Source of the DNA: Deltaproteobacteria bacterium HGW-Deltaproteobacteria-19
Lineage (GTDB): Bacteria > Desulfobacterota > Syntrophia > Syntrophales > PHBD01
Reading direction: 5' to 3'
Length of the DNA: 48,454 nt
NCBI GenBank assembly: GCA_002841865.1
Contig: PHBD01000024.1
Coordinates: forward strand, 1-48,454
Below are positions 1 to 8,592 of the stretch, piece by piece (position 1 is the first letter of the stretch; each line of letters begins with the position of its first letter). The notes under the pieces were generated by a model. That model was given only the letters and a program-made list of their open reading frames with translations. It made no database searches and had not been told where the DNA came from. The position numbers and the translations under genes were made by a program.

Positions 1-1
1 G

Positions 2-433
2 CGGGGGATCGATTTTCAGCTTCGCCCCTACCGTTACGAGGAGCATGGGGGGACACGCGTATCCGCACGGGAGCTGGGTGTCAGCGAGCACCAGATCATC
101 AAGACGCTGGTCATGGAAGACGAGCACGGTGCCCCGCTGATCATCCTGATGCACGGAGACCGGCAGGTCTCCACCAAGGCCTTCGCCCGGCATCTGGGAG
201 TCAAAAGCATTGCCCCCTGCGATCCGAAGACGGCGGAGCGGCACACCGGTTACAAGGTGGGGGGAACGTCTCCCTTCGGGACCCGGAAACCGCTGAATGT
301 ATATCTGGAAGAAAGCATTACCGGCCTGCCCAGGATCTTCATAAACGCGGGAGGCCGCGGGATTCTGGCGGAGATGTCGCCGGCCGACCTGATCCGTGTC
401 CTCAACCCGGTCACGGTGCAGGTCGCCATCTGA
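2..433 (+). CDS. ybaK: YbaK/EbsC-type aminoacyl-tRNA deacylase (5' end cut off)
   Basis: The reading frame is open from base 2 and ends at TGA 431-433, so the N-terminus lies outside the window; about 143 residues are visible. The family hydrolyses mischarged Cys-tRNA(Pro) and related aminoacyl-tRNAs in the cytoplasm. The sequence shows the typical core: a helix with HQIIKTLVMEDEHG, a strand GAPLIILMHGD, then VGGTSPFGTRKPLNVYLEES and FINAGGRG near the end, which match the YbaK pattern (VGGxSPxG and the NxGxRG-like substrate loop). A start at the internal ATG 113 would delete the first strand and helix, so it is rejected. The thioredoxin gene follows 11 bases later and may be co-transcribed. 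The family call is firm; the exact tRNA substrate is not visible. Confidence 0.85.
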   Translation, partial: RGIDFQLRPYRYEEHGGTRVSARELGVSEHQIIKTLVMEDEHGAPLIILMHGDRQVSTKAFARHLGVKSIAPCDPKTAERHTGYKVGGTSPFGTRKPLNVYLEESITGLPRIFINAGGRGILAEMSPADLIRVLNPVTVQVAI

Positions 434-444
434 AAGAGGGCACC

Positions 445-1014
445 ATGCCGAAGCGAGAGAAGGAACAGATGATCGTCCGATGCCTCCACTGCGGGGTCAA
501 GAACCGCATTCCCAAGGTCCGCCTCCAGGATCGCCCCGCCTGCGGAAGCTGCCATAACCCGCTGGATGAAATGATCATCCGGTGCCTGCACTGCGGCGCC
601 AAGAACCGCATGCCGGAAAACCGGATTCACGACCGTCCCCTCTGCGGCGCCTGCAAGACCCCGCTCATCGTTTGCCACGCCCCCGCCTTCCCCGTCGACG
701 TGAACGACCAGAACTTCTCCCGGGAGGTCCTGGGCGAGGCCTGCTCCGTCCTGGTAGACTGCTGGGCCCCCTGGTGCGGCCCCTGCAAGACCATGGAGCC
801 CGTCATGGAAGACCTGGCGGTCAAATACGGCGGTGCGGTCAAAATCGCCAAGCTCAACGTCGATGAAAACCCCCTCACGGCCTCCCAGTACGCCATCCGG
901 AGCATCCCGACACTCCTGTTCTTCCGGGGTGGTGTGGTGGTGCAGCGGCTGGTGGGCGCCCAGTCCAGGGAAGCCGTCGAAGAACAGCTCCTGGCGACCA
1001 TCAAGACGAATTGA
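445..1014 (+). CDS. Thioredoxin with two tandem zinc ribbons (TrxC-like)
   Basis: This 189-residue protein ends in a standard thioredoxin fold: active site WCGPC near residue 110, then the cis-proline loop IRSIPTLLFF. Thioredoxin 2 (TrxC) carries one N-terminal zinc ribbon. Here there are two, each with a CLHCG...CGxC pattern, spaced by exactly 34 residues (about residues 9-42 and 43-76). It should reduce protein disulfides in the cytoplasm, with zinc-bound Cys modulating redox behaviour. The ATG at 445 has a modest AGAGGG upstream. The ATG at 469 (AAGGA upstream) would start directly at the first ribbon and is a fair alternative. It lies 11 bases behind the ybaK-like gene. Confidence 0.9.
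   Translation: MPKREKEQMIVRCLHCGVKNRIPKVRLQDRPACGSCHNPLDEMIIRCLHCGAKNRMPENRIHDRPLCGACKTPLIVCHAPAFPVDVNDQNFSREVLGEACSVLVDCWAPWCGPCKTMEPVMEDLAVKYGGAVKIAKLNVDENPLTASQYAIRSIPTLLFFRGGVVVQRLVGAQSREAVEEQLLATIKTN
469..672 (+). repeat. Tandem duplication of the zinc-ribbon coding unit
   Basis: Two 102-base units (469-570 and 571-672) encode the two ribbons. Both begin ATGATC, and both encode CLHCG followed by KNR and a second CG-x-C pair. The DNA copies are clearly related but diverged, so the duplication is not very recent. Confidence 0.85.
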
Positions 1015-1112
1015 CGAAACCCGTACGCCGTCACGTCTGCCTTCCTCCAACAAATGCATCGAGTCCCAACGGGATCTTACAAGCCAATCAGCGGATTATG
1101 GAGTGTCTGTCC

Positions 1113-3605
1113 ATGAAAAGGTTGACTCTTTGGATCCTTGTCGCGGTGGCCGCCTCAATCCTCACGGCCTCCGGCTGCGCCCGCCTGAACTCCTTCCAGC
1201 GTGACGGAGACATCCGGCTGCAGGGATTGAAGGCCCCCGTGGAGGTGGTCCGCGACGAAAAGGGAATGGCCTACATTTATGCGGCCAATGAACATGACCT
1301 GCTCCGGGCGCAGGGTTTTGTGACGGCCCAGGACCGGCTCTTCCAGATGGAGCTGATCCGGCTTCTCGCCTCCGGCCGCATCTCCGAGCTCGCCGGACCG
1401 GCGGGCCGGGAAGCGGACATCCGCATGCGGACCATCGGCTTCCTCCGGCAGGGCAGAAAACATGCCGCCATCCTGAACGATGAGACGGCGCGCTTTCTCC
1501 AGGCCTATCTGGACGGCGTGAACGCCTTCATCACACGGACACAGGATTGGCCGCTGGAATTCAAACTGGCGGGCATCCGGCCGACACCCTGGGCCATCGA
1601 GGATTCCCTGGCCATTGCCTATTACATGGGCTGGGGATCGGCGGCGAATCTCAAGGATGAAATCATCGCCCAGATGCTGGTCGAAAAACTGGGGCCCGAG
1701 CGGGCCAAGGAGCTCTTCCCCCTGAACGTCAATCCCGACGAGGTACATGAATGCCCGACGCCGGACAGGATCCGGCAGGGCTCCCTGCCGGCAAAACACC
1801 ATCTCGATCTTGCCTCCGATCCGACCCTAATGGCCTTCCCGGCGGATCAGACCGCGGGATGGCGCGTGGGGAGCAACAACTGGGCGACGGGGGCCTCCCT
1901 TTCCCCAAGCGGTAGGCCCATCGTCGCCAACGATCCGCACCTCGACGCCCGCATGCTCCCGGGTCCCTGGTATCCCTGCGGCCTGATCCTTCCCTCCTCG
2001 AGGGCGGTGATCGCTTCCATCCCGGGCGTGCCGGGCCTCGGCATCGGCCGGACCGACCGCATCGCCCTGGGGGTGACCAACTCCTACGGCGACGCCCAGG
2101 ATCTGTTCATCGAGACGGTCGATCCGGGCAACCCCGGCCGCTACATGGAAGGCGGGAAGTCCCTCCCCTTCGAGGCGATCACGGAGACGCTGAAAATAAA
2201 GGACAAGAGCGCCGACGCCGGTTTCCGGGAGGAAAAGGTCGTCGTCCGCCTCACGAAGCGGGGTCCCGTCGTGTCCGGTGTCCTGAAAGGCCTCGCGAAC
2301 GATCATGTCATCTGCCTGCGCTGGTCGCCCTTCGAGACGATGGCGCCCTCCCTGGGGACCGAGCGCCTGCTGAAGGCCCGGAACGTCGAGGAGGTAAGGG
2401 AAAGCCTGCGCGGCCTGACGGTCATCATGCTGAATTTCGGCTTTGCCGACATAAACGGGAATTTCGGCTGGCAGACAACGGGCCGCCTGCCCATCCGGGC
2501 GCGGGGCGAGGGGCTTGTTCCCCATAAAGTTACGGACGACCGCGACGACTGGACCGGCTGGATCCCCTTCGACAAGATGCCCCATTCTTACAATCCGCCG
2601 AGAGGCTGGGTGGGAACCTGCAATCATCATGCGGTTCCGTGCGATTATCCTCACTACTACACGTCCCATGTGTCGGCGTCCTACCGCTACCGGCGGCTGA
2701 TCGAACTGCTGGACGCGCCGGGGAAGAAAACGGTGGAGGACCACTGGCGCTTCCAGCGGGACACCTTGAACCTGATGGCCCGGCGGATCGCACCGGTCAT
2801 GTCGAAAGCCCTGCTCAAGCATGAGGACACGAAAGCCCTGGGCCGAATCCTCGGCCGCTGGGATTTTGTCGAGGATCCGGACCAGGCGGCGCCGGCCGTT
2901 TTCCAGGCGGTGTATCGCCGGTTTTTCTTCGCCGCTTACCGGGACGAGCTGGGAGCATCCCTGGTGGAGCTCCTGGCCGACAATCCCTACTTCTGGCAGG
3001 AATCCCTCCAGAAAATGGTTCTGGCCGGGGAATCGCCCTGGTTCGACGATGTCTCGACACCCGCCGTCCGGGAAACGAGGGACGACCTTCTGCACCGCGC
3101 CGGACTGGCTGCGATCCGGGAACTGGGTCCTTCGTACGGCAGCGATCCGGAAGGGTGGCGATGGGGCCGCATGCATCGCCTGACCCTGGTGTCTCCGATC
3201 CGCCGCGAGGGGTTTGCGGCGGCCCTTCTAGGCGGCGGGTCCCATGCCATGGGCGGCTCCCAGGAAACCCTCTACCGCGCCAGCTACGATTACAACCATC
3301 CCCATGACGTGACGCTTTCCGCGTCCCTGCGAATGGTCATGGATCTGGGGGATCCCGACAAGATCATGGCCGTTCTCCCCGGCGGTGTCTCCGGACGCCT
3401 CTTCGACCCTCACAGCAAGGACCAGGTGGAACCCTTCATGAACGGGGGAGTGCGCTACTGGTGGTTCAGCGACCGGAAAATCCGGGAAAACGCCCGGACG
3501 ACCCTGCGCCTGCTCCCGGAAACACAGGGAGAGGCATCGGATTCGACGGAGACGGGGAAACGGGACACTCTTCGACTCGGCGATGACCATCGGCCGGTAA
3601 AGTGA
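1113..3605 (+). CDS. Penicillin acylase family N-terminal-nucleophile hydrolase, lipoprotein
   Basis: The family makes a single precursor that cuts itself to expose an N-terminal Ser, which then hydrolyses amide bonds such as those of penicillins, acyl-homoserine lactones or other acylated amines. The expected cleavage site GSNNWATG is present, with Ser254 (codon 1872-1874) as the new N-terminus. The upstream part is the small chain, with YIYAANEHDLLRAQGF and QDRLFQMEL; the large chain has NDPHLDARMLPGPWY and later TCNHHAVP. The start at 1113 is preferred because GGAG sits nine bases upstream and the protein then opens with a lipoprotein signal (LTASGC lipobox). The longer frame from 1011 buries this signal. 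At 830 residues it has a normal family length. It is probably periplasmic or membrane-anchored. The natural substrate cannot be read from the sequence. Confidence 0.88.
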   Translation: MKRLTLWILVAVAASILTASGCARLNSFQRDGDIRLQGLKAPVEVVRDEKGMAYIYAANEHDLLRAQGFVTAQDRLFQMELIRLLASGRISELAGPAGREADIRMRTIGFLRQGRKHAAILNDETARFLQAYLDGVNAFITRTQDWPLEFKLAGIRPTPWAIEDSLAIAYYMGWGSAANLKDEIIAQMLVEKLGPERAKELFPLNVNPDEVHECPTPDRIRQGSLPAKHHLDLASDPTLMAFPADQTAGWRVGSNNWATGASLSPSGRPIVANDPHLDARMLPGPWYPCGLILPSSRAVIASIPGVPGLGIGRTDRIALGVTNSYGDAQDLFIETVDPGNPGRYMEGGKSLPFEAITETLKIKDKSADAGFREEKVVVRLTKRGPVVSGVLKGLANDHVICLRWSPFETMAPSLGTERLLKARNVEEVRESLRGLTVIMLNFGFADINGNFGWQTTGRLPIRARGEGLVPHKVTDDRDDWTGWIPFDKMPHSYNPPRGWVGTCNHHAVPCDYPHYYTSHVSASYRYRRLIELLDAPGKKTVEDHWRFQRDTLNLMARRIAPVMSKALLKHEDTKALGRILGRWDFVEDPDQAAPAVFQAVYRRFFFAAYRDELGASLVELLADNPYFWQESLQKMVLAGESPWFDDVSTPAVRETRDDLLHRAGLAAIRELGPSYGSDPEGWRWGRMHRLTLVSPIRREGFAAALLGGGSHAMGGSQETLYRASYDYNHPHDVTLSASLRMVMDLGDPDKIMAVLPGGVSGRLFDPHSKDQVEPFMNGGVRYWWFSDRKIRENARTTLRLLPETQGEASDSTETGKRDTLRLGDDHRPVK

Positions 3606-3653
3606 TCTGAGAGGGGAAACGCGTGAACCTCCGGAAAGGCGGGACCGTGCGGC

Positions 3654-4166
3654 TTATCGAGTGGTCCTGTTCCGCTGGTGAAGCTGGATTTCCAGTTCCT
3701 TAAGCAGCTTCAGGTCTTTCCTCAGCTGTTCGTTTTCCTGCTGGAGGGTCCCCAGTTCCGTCTGGAGGCGCTCCCTGACCTGGTTCATTTCCTTGCGGAG
3801 CTGCTCGTTCTCCCGCTGGAGGCGCCTGGCCCCCGCCGCCGCCTCGGAGGCCGTTTTGGCGTCCGTTTGAATCGACTCTATCAGGCGCTCCTGATCGTCG
3901 AGCAGTCGGACGATAATCTCCGCGACCCTCACCCAACGGCTCTCGGGGTAAGTCAGCGTCAGCTCCGCAAACATGTTTCTCGCCTTTGCCGGCCCCTCGG
4001 ACCCTCCGCCTCCCTCCAGGGCTTTCAGTCCCGCCTCGAAAAGTTCAGCGTCGGAAGCCGGCGTCTTGGGAGCATTCGGGTCGGTCACGGTCGCTTTGGT
4101 TGAGGCGCAGGCAACAAGCCCCAGGGCCAGGAGAATGACCGCTACCGTCCGCATCCATGGTTTCAT
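3654..4166 (-). CDS. Small coiled-coil lipoprotein of unknown function
   Basis: This 170-residue protein starts with a lipoprotein signal peptide ending in LGLVAC (Cys20 as lipid site). A Thr/Pro-rich linker and a short helical region (DAELFEAGLKALEG) follow. The last ~80 residues are a strong coiled coil rich in Glu, Gln, Arg and Leu, with repeated QLRKE/NEQLRK units. It overlaps the upstream GGDEF-like gene by four bases, so the two are probably translationally coupled and functionally linked. No enzymatic motif is visible. The call rests on the signal and coiled coil; I do not recognise a named family. Confidence 0.75.
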   Translation of the reverse strand: MKPWMRTVAVILLALGLVACASTKATVTDPNAPKTPASDAELFEAGLKALEGGGGSEGPAKARNMFAELTLTYPESRWVRVAEIIVRLLDDQERLIESIQTDAKTASEAAAGARRLQRENEQLRKEMNQVRERLQTELGTLQQENEQLRKDLKLLKELEIQLHQRNRTTR

Positions 4167-5500
4167 GAGACCGCCTTTCCCAAAGACTCCTGTTTCACGT
4201 AGTTGCTTCCCGGCAGGGTCTTGGCGTACTCCTTGAGCTCCGCCGCCTTTTTCGCCATCGCCAGCGGACTCGTGAATCGGCTCCCGTCATCCGTAACAAT
4301 GGCCACGCTCACGGTGATCAGGGGGAATTTCTGCACCTGCCCTTTCCGGTCCTTCCCCATGATGGATCCGCGCTCCCTGTCCTCGGCGCTGTAAAAGGAC
4401 TGGATCTGCCCCTCGAACTCCTCCACGAGCTGGTGGCTCATCGCTTCGGCGACAGCCGGCTCGGCGATGAGGACAAAGTCATCTCCGCCGATATGGGCGA
4501 CGAATACATCCTCCTCGGCGGCAGCATCCAGATGCTGGGTCAGGATCTTGGCCACCTCCTTGATGATTTCGCTGCCCCATGCGTACCCATACTTGTCCGC
4601 AAAGGGCTTGAAGTTGTCAAGGTCCACGTGACAGAGGGAAAACATTTTTCCCTCCGCCCGCCGCCGTTCCAGTTCCCGCTCGATGGCCAGATTCCCCGGG
4701 AGCCCCGTTAGCGGGGAGGCATCGAGATTGAGGGCCTCCAGTTCCTTCAGCCGCTCCGTCATGACCCCGAAGGCCTGGGCCAGGGAGCCGATCTCGTCGT
4801 CCCGCTCCATCTGGATGGCCGGATCGAAGTTCCCTTCGGCGATCACCCCCGTGGCCTTTTCAAGTTTCCTCAGCGGAATCGATATGTTGTAAGTAATAAA
4901 CAGGGCTACGATCATCCCCCCCAGCAGGCTGACGAGGCTGAGCAGGATCGTGATTCGCGAGGCCCGGAGGCCCTGTTCGTTGATCAGGCTCATCCGGGAG
5001 TCGACATCCCGTTCCCCCCGCTTCTGGCAATCCCGCAGGGAAGAGGCGATCTGGTCAAGCAGCGGCTTGCCCTCCTGCTCGGAAAGCGCCCGGGCCTCGT
5101 CGATCTTGTTCTCCTGAACGAGTGCGATCTCCTTCTGGAAGATCTCCCCGTATTGCCGGTGGAGAAGGCCCATCAGGGACACCCTCTTCGTGATGGTCGT
5201 CGAGCGGTTTTTCCCCATGGTTTCCAGGCCGGCCTTGAATTCCCGGCTCAGGCTCCAGAAGATCTCCGTCAGCTGCGGGTCCTTGAGGATCAGGTACTTC
5301 TTTTCCGCGCTCTCCTGCGCGAGGAGTGTCTCCGAGAGGCCCTTGGCCGTCTCCACCACCGGGACGTCCTCGTTGATGATCGTGTAGGCCAGATCGCTCA
5401 GCCGTCCGAGGCTGAGCACGGCGTAGAGACTGGCAAGGACCGTCAGAAGGGCCATGGCGAAATAGCCCAGAAGCAGTTTTCGGCGGATGGTCAGTTTCAT
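4163..5500 (-). CDS. Membrane sensor with HAMP and degenerate GGDEF domain
   Basis: This 445-residue protein has one membrane segment at about residues 10-30, a periplasmic helical sensor of ~150 residues resembling the four-helix-bundle chemoreceptor type, a second membrane segment (about 183-205), a HAMP linker (PLRKLEKATGVIAEGNFD) and a C-terminal GGDEF-like domain. The signature reads GGDDF instead of GG(D/E)EF, the metal-site strand reads HVDLDNFKPFADKYG, and no RxxD inhibitory site is seen just upstream. It may make c-di-GMP weakly, or it may act as a GTP or c-di-GMP sensor. It overlaps the lipoprotein gene (3654-4166) by four bases and is transcribed away from the membrane protein gene at 5625. 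Confidence 0.85.
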   Translation of the reverse strand: MKLTIRRKLLLGYFAMALLTVLASLYAVLSLGRLSDLAYTIINEDVPVVETAKGLSETLLAQESAEKKYLILKDPQLTEIFWSLSREFKAGLETMGKNRSTTITKRVSLMGLLHRQYGEIFQKEIALVQENKIDEARALSEQEGKPLLDQIASSLRDCQKRGERDVDSRMSLINEQGLRASRITILLSLVSLLGGMIVALFITYNISIPLRKLEKATGVIAEGNFDPAIQMERDDEIGSLAQAFGVMTERLKELEALNLDASPLTGLPGNLAIERELERRRAEGKMFSLCHVDLDNFKPFADKYGYAWGSEIIKEVAKILTQHLDAAAEEDVFVAHIGGDDFVLIAEPAVAEAMSHQLVEEFEGQIQSFYSAEDRERGSIMGKDRKGQVQKFPLITVSVAIVTDDGSRFTSPLAMAKKAAELKEYAKTLPGSNYVKQESLGKAVS

Positions 5501-5558
5501 GAATGTGCTCGCAAACCTTTGAAAAGAGGCAAATCCGTATCATATCCCCGCTACTTAG

Positions 5559-5574
5559 GCAATTGTGAAATTGC
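5559..5574. promoter_or_regulatory. Inverted repeat in the divergent region, possible operator
   Basis: GCAATT-gtga-AATTGC is a perfect 6-base dyad. It lies in the 124-base spacer between the divergently transcribed GGDEF-like gene and the membrane protein gene. It could be an operator. The arms are short, so this is tentative. Confidence 0.3.
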
Positions 5575-5624
5575 TCTTTTCCTGCCCGCCGGCCTCTGCT
5601 ACAAGGGCCGCGGAGACTATGGGA

Positions 5625-6563
5625 ATGAACGCGGCGATCCGGGACGGATTCAAAAACGGCTTGCGCAAAGGATGGGACGGTTTCGTCTGGATGATTCAGA
5701 TCATCGTGCCCGTATCCTTTCTTACCTCTCTTTTGGCCTGGAGCGGCTGGCTCCGGGAGATCGACTTCATCGTCCAACCCATGATGAATGCCGTCAGCCT
5801 TCCGGCCATGGCGGCCCTGCCGCTCGTCATCGGCATGTTCGCGGGCATCTATGGCGCCATCGCGGCCATGGCCGTCCTGCCGATGAGCCAGACGGAGATG
5901 ACCCTGGTGGCGATCTTCGCCCTGATGGCCCACAACCTGATCCAGGAGGGGATCATCCAGGCCAAATCGGGGATTCACCCGTTCAAGGCAACCGTCTTCC
6001 GCCTCGTCTCCGCCTGCCTGACCGTGATGGCCGTAGCGGCGCTGATGGGATACGTTCCGTCCGGGGAAGCAGCCGTCCTGGCCGGCCCGGTTCCCGTGCG
6101 GGGTCCCCTGAGCCGGGTCTTCCTGGAATGGCTGGTCGCAACGGTCAAGCTGGCGGCGATCATTTTCGTTGTGATCATGGCCCTCCTCTCCGTCCTGGAA
6201 ATCATGAAAAACCTGGGCTGGATTCACCCCATCGTCCGGGCCTGTGCGCCGGTTCTCCGCCTCATGGGACTCAATGAAAAGGTGGGGATCCTGTGGATGA
6301 CGGCCATTGTCTTCGGCCTTTCATACGGGGGGGCCGTCATTGTCGAGGAGGCCCGGCAGGGACACCTGACCCGGGAAGACCTGGAGACCCTCCACCTTTC
6401 CATCGGCATGAATCACTCGATGGTGGAGGATCCGTCCTATTTTATCGCCCTCGGCCTCAACCCACTCTGGCTCTACGTACCGCGGCTCGTGGCCGCGATC
6501 CTCACGGTCTGGCTCATCCGCCTGTGGTACCGTCTTTCAGGACGGACGTCCCGTTCGTCCTGA
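5625..6563 (+). CDS. Multi-pass membrane protein with nucleoside-recognition (Gate) domains
   Basis: This 312-residue protein has about eight hydrophobic segments arranged as two similar halves, resembling the SpmA/SpmB/YjiH group with Gate (nucleoside recognition) domains. The halves carry comparable elements: AHNLIQEGIIQAKSG in the first and MNHSMVEDPSYF in the second, with a conserved GLSYGGAVIVEEA loop between. The ATG at 5625 is chosen because GGAG (5612-5615) is nine bases upstream; the frame opens earlier but without a good site. A transport or membrane-gating role is likely. The ligand is unknown, and the family name 'nucleoside recognition' is historical. Confidence 0.75.
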   Translation: MNAAIRDGFKNGLRKGWDGFVWMIQIIVPVSFLTSLLAWSGWLREIDFIVQPMMNAVSLPAMAALPLVIGMFAGIYGAIAAMAVLPMSQTEMTLVAIFALMAHNLIQEGIIQAKSGIHPFKATVFRLVSACLTVMAVAALMGYVPSGEAAVLAGPVPVRGPLSRVFLEWLVATVKLAAIIFVVIMALLSVLEIMKNLGWIHPIVRACAPVLRLMGLNEKVGILWMTAIVFGLSYGGAVIVEEARQGHLTREDLETLHLSIGMNHSMVEDPSYFIALGLNPLWLYVPRLVAAILTVWLIRLWYRLSGRTSRSS

Positions 6564-6565
6564 AA
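6535..6565 (+). terminator. Hairpin spanning the stop codon of the Gate-domain gene
   Basis: TTTCAGGACG (6535-6544) and CGTCCTGAAA (6556-6565) form a perfect 10-base stem with an 11-base loop; the TGA stop at 6561-6563 lies inside the right arm. There is no T-run after it (GGGAAAAAAC follows), so it is a weak candidate for termination and may instead protect the 3' end. Confidence 0.35.
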
Positions 6566-6611
6566 GGGAAAAAACGTCAGAATCCCGTGGAAATACCCGG
6601 CATAATGCGGG

Positions 6612-6640
6612 TTGCCCCCGCCGTCGTCTTCTGCTATTTT
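6612..6640 (+). promoter_or_regulatory. Possible sigma-70-type promoter upstream of paaK
   Basis: TTGCCC (6612-6617), a 17-base spacer and TATTTT (6635-6640) lie about 85 bases before the phenylacetate-CoA ligase start. The -35 matches four of six consensus bases and the -10 four of six. Context fits, but the match is imperfect. Confidence 0.35.
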
Positions 6641-6723
6641 AAAATTCCATACGCCGGAAACGCCTGTCTTCTGAGGAAGTCCGCATGGCCCGGCACGGAA
6701 ACTACTCCAGGGAGGCATGATGC

Positions 6724-8031
6724 ATGATCTACAATGAAGAATTCGAAACGCTGCCGCGGGAGGCTCTGGAAGCGCTGCAGTTCAAGAGGCTCCAGCAGGT
6801 CGTCCTGCGGGTCTATCATACGGTCGGATTTTACCGGAAGGCCTTCGACGACGCCGGGGTGAAGCCGGAAGACGTGAAAAGCCTTGCGGACCTGAAGCGG
6901 CTTCCCTTCACCACCAAGCAGGACCTGCGGGACAATTATCCCTTCGGCATGTTCGCCGTCCCCATGAGCAGTGTTGTCCGTCTCCATGCCTCCTCCGGAA
7001 CGACCGGCCGGGCCACCGTGGTGGGCTATACGAAACGCGACATCGAACACTGGTCGGAGCTGATGGCCCGCTGCTTCGTCGCCGCCGGGCTGACAAAGAA
7101 CGACATCATCCACAACGCTTACGGCTACGGGCTCTTCACGGGCGGCCTCGGCGCCCACTATGGGGCGGAGCGGCTGGGGGCCAGCGTCATCCCCATCTCA
7201 GGAGGCAACACGAAGCGGCAGATCATGATCCTTCAGGATTTCGGCCCCACCGCCATCTGCTGCACCCCCTCCTACGCCCTGAACCTGGCGGAACAGGGGC
7301 AGGCCATGGGGGTCGACATGCGGTCCCTGAAGCTCCGGGTCGGCGTCTTCGGCGCGGAGCCCTGGAGCGACAAGATGCGCAACCAGATCGAAGACGTCCT
7401 GGACATCCAGGCCATGAACATCTACGGGCTGTCGGAGGTCATGGGCCCCGGCGTCGCCATGGAGTGCACCGAGGGCCGCCAGGGCATGCACATCTTCGAG
7501 GACCACTTCCTCGCCGAGATCATCAATCCCTTAACGGGCGAGGTCCTGCCGCCGGGGGAAGAGGGCGAACTGGTCTTCACCACCCTCACGAAGGAGGCCT
7601 TCCCCCTCGTCCGGTACCGGACCCGGGACGTCACGCGCCTCATCCACGACCCCTGCCGATGCGGCCGCAGCCACGTGCGGATGGACCGGGTCATGGGACG
7701 GAGCGACGACATGCTCATCATCCGCGGCGTCAATGTCTTTCCCTCTCAGATCGAGGCCGTCCTCGTCGGCATCGACGGGCTGGAGCCGCATTACCAGCTC
7801 CTGGTGGATCGGGAGGGAACCCTGGACACGCTGGAAGTCCAGGTCGAGGTCAGGGAAGAGGCGTTCGCCAACGCCGATGAAGTAAAGGTCCTCCAGCGGA
7901 CTGAGCGGCGGATCGTAAAGGACCTGAAGGATTATCTCGGCATCTCCGCCAAGGTCAAGCTGGTGGAGCCGAAGTCCCTCCAGCGTTTCGAGGGCAAGGC
8001 CAGCCGGGTCATCGACAAACGGAAAATCTGA
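6724..8031 (+). CDS. paaK: Phenylacetate-CoA ligase
   Basis: This enzyme activates phenylacetate or a similar aryl/acyl acid with ATP and CoA in the cytoplasm, through an acyl-adenylate. The length of 435 residues is typical. The AMP-binding P-loop [14 protein letters not shown] is at about residues 91-104. It is followed by [19 protein letters not shown], the adenylate motif [11 protein letters not shown], and YRTRDVTR; a C-terminal lid domain contains [25 protein letters not shown] at 6711-6715 supports the ATG at 6724. The ACT-domain gene follows after 14 bases, a pairing common for PaaK homologues in anaerobes. Nearby genes do not show which acid is used. Confidence 0.93.
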   Translation: MIYNEEFETLPREALEALQFKRLQQVVLRVYHTVGFYRKAFDDAGVKPEDVKSLADLKRLPFTTKQDLRDNYPFGMFAVPMSSVVRLHASSGTTGRATVVGYTKRDIEHWSELMARCFVAAGLTKNDIIHNAYGYGLFTGGLGAHYGAERLGASVIPISGGNTKRQIMILQDFGPTAICCTPSYALNLAEQGQAMGVDMRSLKLRVGVFGAEPWSDKMRNQIEDVLDIQAMNIYGLSEVMGPGVAMECTEGRQGMHIFEDHFLAEIINPLTGEVLPPGEEGELVFTTLTKEAFPLVRYRTRDVTRLIHDPCRCGRSHVRMDRVMGRSDDMLIIRGVNVFPSQIEAVLVGIDGLEPHYQLLVDREGTLDTLEVQVEVREEAFANADEVKVLQRTERRIVKDLKDYLGISAKVKLVEPKSLQRFEGKASRVIDKRKI

Positions 8032-8045
8032 CGGGAGGTGTCTTC

Positions 8046-8477
8046 ATGAAGGTGGAACAGATCTCCGTATTTCTGGAAAACAAGCCGGGCGTGCTCGAAG
8101 AGGTGATGAAAGCGCTCAAGGAAGCCAACATCAACATCCGCACCCTGTCGCTGGCCGACACATCGGATTTCGGCATTCTCCGGCTCATCGTCAACGATGT
8201 CACGGCCACCAGCACGATCCTCAAGGCCAGGGGATTCCGGGTCAGCCGCACCACGGTGGTGGCCGTGGAGGTGCCGGACCGGCCGGGAGGGCTCCATTCC
8301 ATTCTGGAGGCCCTGGGAGGCGAGGCCATCAATATCGAGTACCTCTACGCCTTCGTCGAAAAAAGCGGTGAAAACGCCGTCATCATCTTCCGGTACGACA
8401 ATCCCGACCGGGCCATCGAAGTCCTTCAGAAGAAGGGATTCTCCGTCCTCTCGGGAGAGAAGCTCTACTCCATGTAA
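8046..8477 (+). CDS. Tandem ACT-domain protein
   Basis: This 143-residue protein consists of two ACT-like halves: the first ([19 protein letters not shown]) and the second, starting around residue 73 ([18 protein letters not shown]). Both have the typical beta-strand followed by a PGxL turn where small ligands, usually amino acids, bind. It is stand-alone, with no catalytic domain. The position 14 bases after paaK suggests co-transcription and a role in sensing an aromatic amino acid or related acid to regulate the ligase or its pathway. GGAGGTG just upstream supports the start. The ligand is not known. Confidence 0.88.
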   Translation: MKVEQISVFLENKPGVLEEVMKALKEANINIRTLSLADTSDFGILRLIVNDVTATSTILKARGFRVSRTTVVAVEVPDRPGGLHSILEALGGEAINIEYLYAFVEKSGENAVIIFRYDNPDRAIEVLQKKGFSVLSGEKLYSM

Positions 8478-8592
8478 ATCCGCCGAGGCGGGGCCTCGCT
8501 TCCTCCGCCGACGGGCAGAGATGAAACGGAGAAGCCGTGACAACGATCATCCCCCGCACGGCCTGCATGACAAACACGCGAAAGGAGGTCCC

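Noticed and set aside
1011-1112. Longer start for the penicillin acylase family gene
   Set aside because: The added 34 residues hide a good lipoprotein signal that begins at 1113, where a ribosome site is present.
4191-4206. Half parS-like sequence TGTTTCACGT
   Set aside because: Only the left ten bases match the parS palindrome TGTTTCACGTGAAACA and the right arm is wrong. It lies within the coding sequence of the GGDEF-like gene (NYVKQE), far from parB, so it is probably chance.
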